Made by a program: the position numbers and the translations under genes. A DNA stretch of 64,000 bases from Piscinibacter sp943370595 (GTDB taxonomy: Bacteria; Pseudomonadota; Gammaproteobacteria; Burkholderiales; Burkholderiaceae_C): positions 40,555 through 104,554 of the forward strand of contig CALRRO020000018.1 in assembly GCA_943370595.1 (NCBI GenBank). The letters run 5' to 3'. Positions 8,084 to 16,697 of the stretch are shown here, piece by piece. The notes beneath the pieces were generated by a model. The model was given only the letters and a program-made list of their open reading frames with translations. It did no database searches and was not told the origin of the DNA. Position 1 is the first letter of the stretch. The number at the start of each line of letters is the position of its first letter.

Positions 8084-9690
8084 CAGAACGCCGCCACCGA
8101 GCCGTTGCTGCGCGGGTCGAAACCACCGATCAGCAGGCCATCGGGCTGGCGGATCAGCGCGCCGGCATGGCCGACCGACTCGTCCCAGTCGGCCAGCAGC
8201 TCCACGTCGTGACCCATGGCGCGCAGGGCCTCGACGGTGGCGGCCGGGAAGCGCGATTCGAGCTTCAGGCTGTCGCTGCTCATGCCCCAGGTGCGGCCGA
8301 GCAGCCAGCGCGGCAGCTCGATGGCGGCCTGCGGCTCCAGCCCGAAACGCTGGATGCGGTTGAAGACGGTGGCCTGCGTCTGCGGCTGGCCATCGCCGCC
8401 CATCGTGCCGTAGACCATCAGGCGGCCGTCGTCCAGCCGCGCCAGCGCCGGGTTGAGCGTGTGGAACGGCCGCTTGCCTGGCTCCAGCCGGTTGATGTGC
8501 GCAGGGTCGAGGCTGAAGCTGCAGCCGCGGTTCTGCCAATTCACGCCCGACTCCGACAGCACCACGCCCGAGCCGAACTCGTGATAGATGCTCTGGATGA
8601 ACGACACCGCGCGGCCCTGGCCGTCGATCACGCCCATCCACACCGTGTCGCCGGGGTCGGTGCGCTTGCCCCAGGGCGCGGCGCGCTGCGGGTCGATCTT
8701 CGCGGCGAGTTGATCGAGCAGTTCAGCGCGCAGCAGTTCGGGCGGCGCGATGGTCATGAAGGCCGGGTCGGTCACGTGGCGGTCGCGCAGCGCAAAGGCC
8801 TGCTTGGTGGCCTCGACCTGCGCATGCACGAAGGCCGGGCCGAGCGGGTCGGCGTCCCAGCCCGACAGGCGCTGCATGATGCCCAGGATCATCAGAGAGA
8901 CCACGCCCTGCGAGGGCGGCGTCATGTTCGCGAGCGTCGCGCCGGGGATGGCCAGCCTCAGCGGATCGATGCGCCTGGCGTGGTGGGCTGCGAGGTCGTT
9001 CGCGGTCAACGGGCTGCCGACGACGGCCAGTTCGGCGGCGAACTGTTTGGCCAGCGCGCCGCGGTAGAAGTCGTCGGTGCCGTGTTCGGCGATGCGCGAG
9101 AGCGTCGCCGCCAGGCGCGGCTGCAGGAATCGGCTGAACGAGGCCGGCGCGGCGCCGTCGACGAGGAAGGTCTCGGCGAAGCCGGGGATGCCGATCAGTT
9201 CGTCACGCTTGGCCGCGGTGGCGGCCCGCTGGCTGTGGGTGACCGGGATGCCTTCGCGGGCGTACCAGATCGCGTCTTCCAGCAGCCGCGACAGCGGCAG
9301 CGTGCCGCCCCACTCGCGCGACAACGCATGCGCCGCGCCCCAGCCCGACACGGTGCCGGCCACCGTCAGCGCCGCGATGCCGCCGCGGAACGGGATGCTG
9401 CCGCGCACGCCGCGCTGCGCGTAGTTGTCGCGGGTGGCCGCCTCCGCGCTGGCGCCGCTGGCGTCGATGCCGGTCAATCCACTGGAGGGACCGTTCGGCC
9501 CGCCGATGACCCAGAAGCCGTCGCCACCGATCGAGTTCATGTGCGGATAGACGACGGCGATGCTCGCGGCGGCGGCGATCATCGCCTCGAGCGCGTTGCC
9601 GCCTTCGCGCAGCACGCGCAAGGCGGCATCGGAGGCCAGGCTGTGCGGCGCGACGGCGATGCCGCGGCGGCCGAGGAAGGAGTGGGTCAT
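8083..9690 (-). CDS. Gamma-glutamyltransferase family protein (Ntn hydrolase)
   Basis: A 535-residue member of the gamma-glutamyltranspeptidase family, synthesised as a proenzyme that cleaves itself before a Thr. The likely nucleophile is Thr349 in DPGDTVWMGVIDGQG, matching the T-x-H-x-x-x-x-D region of GGT with Trp replacing the usual His. N-terminal NALEAMIAAAASIAVVYPH and SIGGDGFWV are family hallmarks. No signal peptide is visible from the ATG at 9690, so it may be a cytosolic oxamate amidohydrolase/GGT-like enzyme rather than periplasmic GGT. A longer frame to 9756 exists but would run into the EamA gene. It lies 16 bp after the EamA gene. Confidence 0.88.
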   Translation of the reverse strand: MTHSFLGRRGIAVAPHSLASDAALRVLREGGNALEAMIAAAASIAVVYPHMNSIGGDGFWVIGGPNGPSSGLTGIDASGASAEAATRDNYAQRGVRGSIPFRGGIAALTVAGTVSGWGAAHALSREWGGTLPLSRLLEDAIWYAREGIPVTHSQRAATAAKRDELIGIPGFAETFLVDGAAPASFSRFLQPRLAATLSRIAEHGTDDFYRGALAKQFAAELAVVGSPLTANDLAAHHARRIDPLRLAIPGATLANMTPPSQGVVSLMILGIMQRLSGWDADPLGPAFVHAQVEATKQAFALRDRHVTDPAFMTIAPPELLRAELLDQLAAKIDPQRAAPWGKRTDPGDTVWMGVIDGQGRAVSFIQSIYHEFGSGVVLSESGVNWQNRGCSFSLDPAHINRLEPGKRPFHTLNPALARLDDGRLMVYGTMGGDGQPQTQATVFNRIQRFGLEPQAAIELPRWLLGRTWGMSSDSLKLESRFPAATVEALRAMGHDVELLADWDESVGHAGALIRQPDGLLIGGFDPRSNGSVAAF

Positions 9691-9706
9691 GGACTGCGGT
9701 GGAGGT

Positions 9707-10678
9707 TCAGGGGCTGGCCGCCGGTCGGCGGCCCGACATCTTGCCAGCCCCGCCATCCCCTTGCGGCACGGGCCGGTTCGCCGACCACAGCGCCAGCCCC
9801 ATCAGCAGCATGCCGATCGTCTGCACCACGCTGAGCGTGCGCCCGTACACGAGCAGGTCGACCAGCACCGCCGCGCCCGGGTAGACGAACTGCAGCACCG
9901 CGATGCGCGCCGTCGGCAGCCGCGCCATGCCGGCGTAGAGCAGCACATAGGCCAGCCCGGTGTGCAGCACGCCGAGGCCGACCAGCCAGCCCCAGGCCGG
10001 CCCGAGTGGCGGCCAGCCGTTCAGCCACGGCCACCAGGCCAGCAGCACCGCGCCGACGCCGCATTGCCAGGTCGTGAAGGCATAGGAACCGGCGCCTTGC
10101 GCGGCCTTGGCCAGCAGCGTCACCACGGCATAGCTCAGCGAGCCGACCAGGCACAGCAGCAGGCCGAGCAGGTGGCGCCGGTCGATCGCCGTCGCGCCGC
10201 CGTCGAACACGCCGCTGGCCAGGGCCAGCCCGAGCAGCGCCACCACCACGGCGGCGAGTTGCCGCGGCGAGACCCGCTCACGCCACCACCAGGCGCCGAT
10301 CAGCAGCACCCAGACCGGCTGCACGTGCACGACCACGGTGGCGACGCCGATCGAGGTGAGTTCGATGGCGGCAAAGAACGTCGCCCAGTTGAACACCACC
10401 AGCACGCCGGCGGCGAAGGCGGCAGCGAGCAGCCGTCCACGCAGGCGCAGTTCGCGCAGCCGCCCGGTCGCCGCGCCCCACACCAGCAGCGCCAGCAGCC
10501 CGAAGGCACAGCGGAACCACACCGCCGTCAGTGGCGCAACGCCGGCCTCCTCGACGAAGACCCCCAGGGTGCCGAGCAGCGCGCCGCCGGCAATCATCAG
10601 CCACAGGCCCTGGGCGGTACGGGCAGGTTCGCGGGCGGGATCGGCAGCGGCGGCGTTCTCGGGGTTCATGGCCGGCAT
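9707..10678 (-). CDS. EamA/RhaT family drug-metabolite transporter
   Basis: A 323-residue inner-membrane protein with about ten hydrophobic segments in two EamA repeats. The first repeat includes LGVFVEEAGVAPLTAVWFRC and the second LLLCLVGSLSYAVVTLLAKA; FNWATFFAAIELTSIGVA and LPTARIAVLQFVYPGAAVLVD are typical DMT-superfamily segments. The substrate is not predictable; members export amino acids or metabolites. The gene opens an operon with gamma-glutamyltransferase and M16 peptidase and is divergent from a LysR gene, which may regulate it. The start could be ATG 10678 or ATG 10669 (MNPENA); neither has a strong RBS. Confidence 0.88.
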   Translation of the reverse strand: MPAMNPENAAAADPAREPARTAQGLWLMIAGGALLGTLGVFVEEAGVAPLTAVWFRCAFGLLALLVWGAATGRLRELRLRGRLLAAAFAAGVLVVFNWATFFAAIELTSIGVATVVVHVQPVWVLLIGAWWWRERVSPRQLAAVVVALLGLALASGVFDGGATAIDRRHLLGLLLCLVGSLSYAVVTLLAKAAQGAGSYAFTTWQCGVGAVLLAWWPWLNGWPPLGPAWGWLVGLGVLHTGLAYVLLYAGMARLPTARIAVLQFVYPGAAVLVDLLVYGRTLSVVQTIGMLLMGLALWSANRPVPQGDGGAGKMSGRRPAASP

Positions 10679-10728
10679 CGTGTCCGCGACGCCTGCGTCA
10701 GAAAAGCGGAACTTTGTCGGGTCTACCA

Positions 10729-10741
10729 TTCGGAAATCGAA
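10729..10741. promoter_or_regulatory. Candidate LysR-type operator
   Basis: TTCG-GAAAT-CGAA is a perfect 4-bp inverted repeat within a T-N11-A frame. It lies 19 bp upstream of the LysR start and in the 82-bp divergent region with the EamA operon. The location is where an autoregulated LysR protein usually binds; binding itself is inferred. Confidence 0.35.
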
Positions 10742-10760
10742 CGACTGGGAGACGGCCGCC

Positions 10761-11615
10761 ATGCAGGACCTGAAACTCGACTGGCTGCGCGCTTTCGTCG
10801 CCGTGGTCGACGCCGGCTCGCTGGCGGCGGCGGCGCCGCGCCTGCACCGCTCGGCCTCGGCGGTCAGCATGCAGCTGCTGAAGCTGGAGCAGGCGGCCGG
10901 CCAGCCGGTGCTGCTGCGCGGGCCGCGCCACCTGGCGCTGACGCCGACCGGTGCCGAGCTGCTCGGCTACGCCCGCCGAATGCTCGAGCTGCACGGCGAG
11001 GCGCTGACCGCCCTGCACGGCCCGCAGCTCAGCGGCCGCGTGCGCCTGGGCGTGCCCGACGACTACGCCGCGAGCTACCTGACGCCGGTGCTGCGCAGCT
11101 TCGCCGGCCGACATGCGGGTGTCGAGATCGAACTCGACTGCGAACAGTCGACCTCGCTGATCCCGCGCGTGCAGCGTGGCGAGCTGGATCTCGCGCTGGT
11201 GTCGCGCGACCGACCGAACCGCGGCACGCTGCTGTTCGAGGAGCCTCTGGTGTGGGTCGGCGCACCGCAGCACGAGGCCTGGCGGCGCGACCCGCTGCCC
11301 GTGGCTGTCTACGAAGCCGGCAGCCTGGCGCGGCGCGAGGCGCTGGCGGCGCTGGCCGCCCAGCGGCGCACCTACCGGGTCGTCTACAACAGCTCCAGCC
11401 TGGCCGGGCAGATCGCCGCGGTCGACAGCGGCATCGCGGTGGCGGTGCTGACGCGCTGCAGCGTCCCCCCCGGCCTGCTGGTGCTGCAGGACAAGCACGG
11501 CCTGCCGGCGCTGGGCACGATGGAGGTGGCGGTGCTGCGCAGCAAGGCCTCGGCCCATTCGGCCGCGGTGGACGCGCTGCACCAGGAAACGTTGCGCACG
11601 CTGCGGCGCCTATGA
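10761..11615 (+). CDS. LysR family transcriptional regulator
   Basis: A 284-residue regulator. The N-terminal winged helix is at residues 1-62: LDWLRAFVAVVDAGSLAAAA then RSASAVSMQLLKLEQAAGQP. The periplasmic-binding-like effector domain follows from about 90 (SGRVRLGVPDDYAASYLTPVL). GGGAGAC lies before the ATG. It is divergent from the EamA-GGT-M16 operon and is followed after 7 bp by the MlaE-like gene on the same strand, so it could control either side. The effector domain is slightly shorter than the usual LysR length of about 300. Confidence 0.93.
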   Translation: MQDLKLDWLRAFVAVVDAGSLAAAAPRLHRSASAVSMQLLKLEQAAGQPVLLRGPRHLALTPTGAELLGYARRMLELHGEALTALHGPQLSGRVRLGVPDDYAASYLTPVLRSFAGRHAGVEIELDCEQSTSLIPRVQRGELDLALVSRDRPNRGTLLFEEPLVWVGAPQHEAWRRDPLPVAVYEAGSLARREALAALAAQRRTYRVVYNSSSLAGQIAAVDSGIAVAVLTRCSVPPGLLVLQDKHGLPALGTMEVAVLRSKASAHSAAVDALHQETLRTLRRL

Positions 11616-11622
11616 TCGGCTG

Positions 11623-12426
11623 ATGCCACCGCTGACCTCCCCGCAGGACACCGCCGCCGACCTGGCCCGCGGCGGCTGGCAGTGGCTCGCCGGCTGGTGG
11701 CGCACCATCCACCTGGCTGCACTGCTCAGCGTCCTCGCGCTGTCGCCGTCGAGCTATCGCGCCGACAGCCGCCGCGCGATGGCCAGGCACCTCTACCTCG
11801 GCACGTCGCAGTCGCTGCCCTGGTTCACGCTGCTGAGCCTGTTGATCAGCATCGTGGTGATCCGCATCGTGCTGGTCACCGCACTGAGCTACGGCCTGAC
11901 GCAGTACGCGCTCGAGATGGTGGTGCGCGTGCTGGTGCTCGAGCTGATCCCGCTGGCCGCGGCGCTGTTCGCCGCGCTGCGCTGCACGATGCCGCTGGCG
12001 GCGCAGGTCGCCACGCTGCGCAGCAGCGGCGGCTGGGACGCCCTCGCCCGCGAGGGCATCGACCCGATGCGCCACGAGGTGCTGCCGCGCGTCGTCGCCG
12101 GTTCGTTCTGCGCGCTGATGCTCGCGGCGGTGAGTTGCGTGGTGACGCTGGTGGTGGCCTACCTGTCGGTCTATGGCCTGACCGCCGCCGGCTTCGCCGC
12201 CTACACGCACACCGTGGGCCAGGTGTTCTCGCCGGCGGTGTCGCTGATCTTCGCGCTGAAGATCCTGCTGCTGGGCCTGACCGTTTCGCTGATGCCGATC
12301 GCCTCGGTGCTCGACGCGGTGCCGCGGCGCCGCCCCAACACCAGCGCCGAGCTGCAGGCGCTGATCCGCATGTTCATGGTCATCGTGATCATCGAGGCCG
12401 CCTCGCTGGTCGGCAACTACGCCTGA
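11623..12426 (+). CDS. MlaE-like ABC transporter permease (MCE system)
   Basis: A 267-residue membrane protein with about five or six hydrophobic segments. It resembles MlaE permeases, with LFAALRCTMPLAAQVATLR standing where the MlaE coupling region (RSGSAxAAELGxM) lies, and ending in VIIEAASLVGNYA. MlaE pairs with MlaF ATPase and MlaD to move phospholipids or sterol-like lipids across the periplasm. The MlaD-like gene follows 4 bp later, but no ATPase gene is present here. The normally conserved Glu-Leu-Gly of the coupling loop is not seen, so this is a divergent member. Confidence 0.75.
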   Translation: MPPLTSPQDTAADLARGGWQWLAGWWRTIHLAALLSVLALSPSSYRADSRRAMARHLYLGTSQSLPWFTLLSLLISIVVIRIVLVTALSYGLTQYALEMVVRVLVLELIPLAAALFAALRCTMPLAAQVATLRSSGGWDALAREGIDPMRHEVLPRVVAGSFCALMLAAVSCVVTLVVAYLSVYGLTAAGFAAYTHTVGQVFSPAVSLIFALKILLLGLTVSLMPIASVLDAVPRRRPNTSAELQALIRMFMVIVIIEAASLVGNYA

Positions 12427-12430
12427 CGCC

Positions 12431-13390
12431 GTGAAGGACACACCCGACAAGTCCCCCGACAACCTGGAGTTCAAGGCCGCGCTGCTGCTCGGCCTGTTCG
12501 TCGCGCTGGTGGCGGCGACGGTGCTGTACGTGCTCTATGCGCGCGGCACCTTCGAGACCACGCAGCGCCTGGTGCTGGTGGCCGACGACTCCGAGGGCGT
12601 GCGCGTCGGCATGGACCTGAGCTTCTCCGGCTTCCCGATCGGCCGCGTGCGCGCGATCGAGCTGGCAGCGGACGGGAGCGCGCGCATCCTGATCGACGTG
12701 CCGACGAAGGACGCGCGCTGGCTGCGCGAGAGCAGCGTGTTCACGCTGGCGCGCAGCCTGGTCGGCGGTGCCAGCCTGAAGGCCTACAGCGGCGTGCTGA
12801 CCGACCCGCCGCTGGCCGATGGCGCCGAACGCCGCGTGCTGGTGGGCGACGCCACGGCCGAGCTGCCGCGGCTGGTGTCGGAAGTGCGCACGCTGGTGCA
12901 GAACCTGACGCGGCTGACCGGGCCCGATTCGGCACTGGCGATGAGCCTTTCCAACGTGCAGACGCTGACCGGCCAGGTGGCTGAGCGCGCCAGCGGGCCG
13001 CGCGGGGCCGCAGGCCTGGTGCTCGGCGATGCCGATGCGAAGAAGATCGGCACCGCGCTCGACCGCGTCAACACGCTGCTGGCCCGCATCGACGGCATGA
13101 CCGCCAAGGCCGACGCGCAGCTGCTCGGCCCGCAGGGCGTGGTCGGCGAAAGCCGCGCGACCATCGTGCAGCTCAATGGGCTGCTCGGCGATGCGCGCGA
13201 GACGCTGAAGAAGGTCGACGCGCTGCTCGGCGAGGCGCAGGCGGTGGCTGGCAACGTGCGCGGCGCCACCAAGGACCTGGACGCACTGCGCGGCGAGGTC
13301 GACGCGACGATGAAGAAGGTCGAGCAGCTGGTCGACGAAGTCAACCGCAAGTGGCCGTTCAAGCGCGACACGGAGTTGAAGCTCAAATGA
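12431..13390 (+). CDS. MlaD/MCE domain protein
   Basis: A 319-residue protein starting at GTG 12431. One transmembrane helix at about residues 15-37 (ALLLGLFVALVAATVLYVLYA) is followed by an MCE domain at about 45-125, with DDSEGVRVGMDLSFSGFPIG and the later SVFTLARSLVGGASLKAYSG. The C-terminal region (about 150-315) is a long Ala/Leu/Asp helix, as in MCE proteins that form periplasmic tunnels. It presumably carries lipid between membranes together with the MlaE-like permease before it. Its stop overlaps the start of the following lipoprotein gene by ATGA. Confidence 0.88.
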   Translation: MKDTPDKSPDNLEFKAALLLGLFVALVAATVLYVLYARGTFETTQRLVLVADDSEGVRVGMDLSFSGFPIGRVRAIELAADGSARILIDVPTKDARWLRESSVFTLARSLVGGASLKAYSGVLTDPPLADGAERRVLVGDATAELPRLVSEVRTLVQNLTRLTGPDSALAMSLSNVQTLTGQVAERASGPRGAAGLVLGDADAKKIGTALDRVNTLLARIDGMTAKADAQLLGPQGVVGESRATIVQLNGLLGDARETLKKVDALLGEAQAVAGNVRGATKDLDALRGEVDATMKKVEQLVDEVNRKWPFKRDTELKLK

Positions 13391-14046
13391 ACCGAGCGGC
13401 ACACCTCGCGTGGTTCGGCCTCGTGCTGGCCGCCTGCACCAGCGGCCCGCTGCCGCCGGACTGGCAGCTGCAGGCCAAGCCGGCCATCGAGTCGGCGCTG
13501 AAGGCCGAGCTGGAAGGCGATGCACGCACCGCCGAGCGCGAGTTCGAGCGAGGCCGCGCACTGGTGGCCCGCACCGGGCAGCCGGCGCTGGTGGCGCGGG
13601 TCGAGCTGATGCGCTGCGCAGCGCGTGCGGCCAGCCTGGACGTCACGCCCTGCGAGGGCTTCGAGCGCTGGCGCGCGGAAGCGGCGCCGGCCGAGGCGGC
13701 CTATGCCGACCACCTCGCCGGCCGGCCGCTGGCCCAGGACAGGATCGCACTGCTGCCACCCGCGCAACGCGGTGCCGCAGCGGCGATCTCCTCGCGCAGT
13801 GCGACCTCGCTGCGTGACATCGAAAACCCGCAGTCGCGGCTGATTGCTGCCGCGCTGTTGTTCCGTGCCGGCCTGGCCGATGCCGCGACGATCACGCTGG
13901 CCGCAGACACCGCCTCGGAACAGGGCTGGCGCAAGCCGCTGCTGGCCTGGCTGGGCGTGCTGGCCTTGCGGGCCGAACGCGCTGGCGATGCCGCCGCGGC
14001 GGCGCAGCTGCGCCGTCGCATCGAGCTGGTGTCGGGCGCGCGCTGA
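13387..14046 (+). CDS. Predicted lipoprotein associated with the MCE genes
   Basis: A 219-residue protein with a signal peptide ending in a lipobox (LVLAACTS; Cys at about residue 17). The mature part is helical and Ala-rich with TPR-like features (ALKAELEGDARTAEREFERGR and LRAERAGDAAAAAQLRRRI). No named family was recognised. It overlaps the MCE gene by 4 bp and so is likely its partner, perhaps the outer-membrane end of the lipid route, as lipoproteins are in other MCE systems. That role is inferred from context only. Confidence 0.7.
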   Translation: MNRAAHLAWFGLVLAACTSGPLPPDWQLQAKPAIESALKAELEGDARTAEREFERGRALVARTGQPALVARVELMRCAARAASLDVTPCEGFERWRAEAAPAEAAYADHLAGRPLAQDRIALLPPAQRGAAAAISSRSATSLRDIENPQSRLIAAALLFRAGLADAATITLAADTASEQGWRKPLLAWLGVLALRAERAGDAAAAAQLRRRIELVSGAR

Positions 14047-14076
14047 GGGTGCAATCGGCGCCGGCCGGGTCGGCCT

Positions 14077-14916
14077 TCAGGCAGCGAGGAAGTGGCGCCG
14101 GTAGCGCGCCGGCAGGTCGCCCAGGCGCATCATCAGCGGCAGGTCGGCGGTGCCGAAGTCGGGGTCCCAGGCCGGTGCGCCAAGCAGGGTCGCGCCGCAG
14201 CGCAGGTAGCCCTTGATCAGCGGCGGCAGCTCGACCGGCAGGTCGCGGCGCAGTTCGTCCACCGGCAGCGCCAGCCGCGGCCGCACGCGCCATTCGATCG
14301 AGGCGAGGTGGGTGCGGCGCAGCTGCTCCCACAGGCTGGCGGCAACGTGGCCGCCGTCGCGCATGCCGATGCTGGCGCAGCCGATCATCGTCTCCAGGCC
14401 ATTGCGCGCCATGAACTCGCCGAGCGCACCCCACAGCGCGAGGATCACGCCACCGGAGCGCCAGTCGGGGTGCACGCAGGAGCGGCCCAGCTCGACCATG
14501 CGCGAGCGCAGCGGGCGCAGCCGCGTCAGGTCGAATTCGGTCTCGCTGTACAGGCCGCCGACCTGCCGCGCCGCGGCCGGCGTCAGCACGCGGTAGGTGC
14601 CGATCACCGCGCCGGGCTCGCCGTCGTCCAGGGCCGGAGCCCGCACCAGCAGGTGCTCGCAGAACGGGTCGAAGACGTCGATGTCGTGGCCCGTGGGCGC
14701 GTCGGCGGGCAGCGTCAGCCGCGCACCCATCTCCTCGACGAAGACCGCGTACCTCAGGCGCTGCGCAGCGCGGACATCGCTTTCGTCACGCGCCCAAGCC
14801 ACCGTGAAACGCGACGGCTCGGGACTGCTGGAGACCGGATGAAGCGACCTCCGGGACGCCGCTGCGGGCGCGATCAGGTCGGACAAGGGCAGTGTGGGCA
14901 GGGGCAGTTCCCGCAT
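14077..14916 (-). CDS. olsB: OlsB-like GNAT N-acyltransferase (ornithine lipid synthesis)
   Basis: A 279-residue GNAT-fold acyltransferase. AAQRLRYAVFVEEMGARL and the later HDIDVFDPFCEHLLV, then VELGRSCVHPDWRSGGVILALW are the hallmarks of OlsB and hemolysin-like acyl-ACP-dependent N-acyltransferases. OlsB adds a 3-hydroxy fatty acid to ornithine to make lyso-ornithine lipid. No adjacent olsA is visible, so ornithine as substrate is by homology. The ATG at 14916 is preceded by GGAGGA at 5 nt spacing. That start and RBS lie inside the 3-prime end of the upstream cytochrome c frame. Confidence 0.82.
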   Translation of the reverse strand: MRELPLPTLPLSDLIAPAAASRRSLHPVSSSPEPSRFTVAWARDESDVRAAQRLRYAVFVEEMGARLTLPADAPTGHDIDVFDPFCEHLLVRAPALDDGEPGAVIGTYRVLTPAAARQVGGLYSETEFDLTRLRPLRSRMVELGRSCVHPDWRSGGVILALWGALGEFMARNGLETMIGCASIGMRDGGHVAASLWEQLRRTHLASIEWRVRPRLALPVDELRRDLPVELPPLIKGYLRCGATLLGAPAWDPDFGTADLPLMMRLGDLPARYRRHFLAA

Positions 14917-15304
14917 TCGTTCCTCCATCGTTGCCCGGCATGGTCGGGCGATGGAGTGACGCGGCCATGAAGCCGTGGTGACGAAGCGATGACGGCGCAC
15001 GCATCGACGTCGTCTTGTCGTCTGTCAGCGGGTGGCGATAGATTCGGTCGTTGAGGTGGCGCGCGACGTCGCGGATGTCGTCCTCGCTCCAGCCGAGACT
15101 GGCCACGCCCTGCCAGCGGCGCACCTGTGCGATCAGCTTGGGCCAGTCGGTGGCCAGGCGCTTGTCGCGCCAGTGCATCTGCGTGTCGTGGCAGGCGATG
15201 CAATGGGTGCCGTAGAGCAGTTCGCCACGCGACGGCGACTCGGCGGCGGGCGCGGCCTGCGCGGTCGCGGCGAGGAAGAACCAGACGACCGGAAGAAGCT
15301 TCAT
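14786..15304 (-). CDS. Periplasmic cytochrome c with overlong C-terminus
   Basis: Starts MKLLPVVWFFLAATAQA, a clear Sec signal peptide. One haem site, CIACH, lies in YGTHCIACHDTQMHW, and GWSEDDIRDVARHLNDRIYR resembles the C-terminal helix of small class I cytochromes. A normal protein of this type would end near there (about residue 100). The frame instead stays open for about 70 more residues of low-complexity Arg/Pro/His sequence, ending inside the olsB-like gene (131 bp same-strand overlap). Either the tail is real or a recent stop-codon loss has occurred. An alternative ATG is at 15316. Confidence 0.75.
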   Translation of the reverse strand: MKLLPVVWFFLAATAQAAPAAESPSRGELLYGTHCIACHDTQMHWRDKRLATDWPKLIAQVRRWQGVASLGWSEDDIRDVARHLNDRIYRHPLTDDKTTSMRAPSSLRHHGFMAASLHRPTMPGNDGGTNAGTAPAHTALVRPDRARSGVPEVASSGLQQSRAVAFHGGLGA

Positions 15305-15381
15305 GCCGGCGAGCATCGCGCTACCGGGCCGTCGCCGGCTTGATCGCCCACAAGCCCGGCGGCCGTGCCTGCCGCCGGTGT

Positions 15382-15858
15382 TCAGGCCGGGTGCGTCGGA
15401 TCGATCCAGGGCACGTTCTCGGGCGGCTCGGCCGGCGCGATGTCGAGGTTGATCGCCACCGCCTCGCCGTCGCTGCGCACCAGCACGCACTCCAGCGTCT
15501 CGGTCGGGCTGGCGTTGATCTCCTGGTGCGGCACGAAGGGCGGCACGTAGATGAAGTCGCCCGGGCCGGCCTCGGCGGTGAACTCGAGCCGTTCGCCCCA
15601 GCGCATGCGCGCACGGCCCTTGACGATGTAGATCACGCTTTCCAGCGGGCCGTGGTGGTGGGCGCCGGTCTTCGCGTTCGGATGGATGTGCACCGTGCCG
15701 GCCCAGAGCTTCTGCGCGCCGACGCGCGCGAAGTTGATCGCCGCCTTGCGGTCCATGCCGGGCGTCTGCGCGGTGTTGGCGTCAAGCCGGTCGCCGGGCA
15801 CGACGCGCACGCCATCGTGCTTCCAGGCCGGCGTGCCGGGGGGAGGTGTGTTGCTCAC
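15382..15858 (-). CDS. Cupin domain protein
   Basis: A 158-residue single-domain cupin starting at a GTG. Motif 1 appears as GAHHHGPLESVIYIVKGRAR (His-rich metal site with HHH and downstream E) and motif 2 as PGDFIYVPPFVPHQEIN. Such small cupins are often sensors or isomerases/dioxygenases; the substrate is not predictable. The proteins upstream and downstream give no pathway link. A downstream alternative start is possible because no strong RBS precedes the GTG. Confidence 0.8.
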   Translation of the reverse strand: MSNTPPPGTPAWKHDGVRVVPGDRLDANTAQTPGMDRKAAINFARVGAQKLWAGTVHIHPNAKTGAHHHGPLESVIYIVKGRARMRWGERLEFTAEAGPGDFIYVPPFVPHQEINASPTETLECVLVRSDGEAVAINLDIAPAEPPENVPWIDPTHPA

Positions 15859-15928
15859 GGGCGCTGTCTCCGGGGCGTCTGTCGTCAGCCCATTCTGCCC
15901 GCCGGCGCCGGCCGGCGGTGAGCGCCGT

Positions 15929-16660
15929 TCAGCGTCCGAACCAGCCGAACAGGCCGCGCCTGGGTTCCGCGCGGGCCGCGGCAGCGCTGCGCGAGACCAT
16001 CAGGTTCTGGCCCAGGTACAACGCATTGAGCAGCCGCGCACCACGTTCGGTGCTCATGCCCGTCCAGTCGGCGATCTGCTTGAGCGAGGCGGACTCGCGG
16101 CGCAGCCGGTCCGCGGCCGGCGTCAGCGCGCCGGGCAGCGGCAGGTCGTCGACGCGCGGGTTGCGCAGCACGCGGTAGGCCGCCGTGCCGCCGATCTCCT
16201 GCAGCAGCCGGGTGCGCGGGCCGTGCAGCGCCAGACGCCACAGGGCCGGCGCCAGTGAGTGGTACTGCTCCTCGGCGGCGACACGGTCGCTCATCGGATG
16301 GCCCGGCGGGCGCACGTTCGGCGGCTCGATGCCCATCGCGGTAACGCGGCCCAGCGAGCGTTCGGGCGCTTCGGTGAGCGGGCGCGGGGAGTGGTAGACC
16401 ATCTGCGCCGGAAACACCGTCATCGGCCAGACCAGCTCGGCGAAGCGGAGGTAGACCAGCGCCGGCTCCTGCAGTCGGACGCAGGCGGCCAGCACCTCGA
16501 GCGCGTCGGACTCCTCGCTGCGACGTTCGAGCGTCGCCAACTCGGCCATCAGCGTGCTCGACAGCATCGTCGGCCGCTCGCTCCCCTGCAGTGACCGCTC
16601 GTGGAGCACTTCGAAACTGCTGACGCGCCACAGCGTGGAGGCGTGTTCTTCGGTGGGCAT
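15929..16660 (-). CDS. Uncharacterised protein
   Basis: A 243-residue soluble protein not assigned to a named family. The ATG at 16660 is preceded by GGAG at 7 nt spacing. The sequence is mixed alpha/beta; the C-terminal part LKQIADWTGMSTERGARLLNALYL looks like a small helix-turn-helix or winged-helix segment, and it ends in basic residues plus RRGLFGWFGR. The segment FAELVWPMTVFPAQMVYHSP may be a strand pair. Burkholderiales neighbours with similar tails exist by recollection, but no function can be given. Confidence 0.65.
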   Translation of the reverse strand: MPTEEHASTLWRVSSFEVLHERSLQGSERPTMLSSTLMAELATLERRSEESDALEVLAACVRLQEPALVYLRFAELVWPMTVFPAQMVYHSPRPLTEAPERSLGRVTAMGIEPPNVRPPGHPMSDRVAAEEQYHSLAPALWRLALHGPRTRLLQEIGGTAAYRVLRNPRVDDLPLPGALTPAADRLRRESASLKQIADWTGMSTERGARLLNALYLGQNLMVSRSAAAARAEPRRGLFGWFGR

Positions 16661-16697
16661 GGCGGGTCTCCGGGACGGACAGCAACTCAATTAATGG

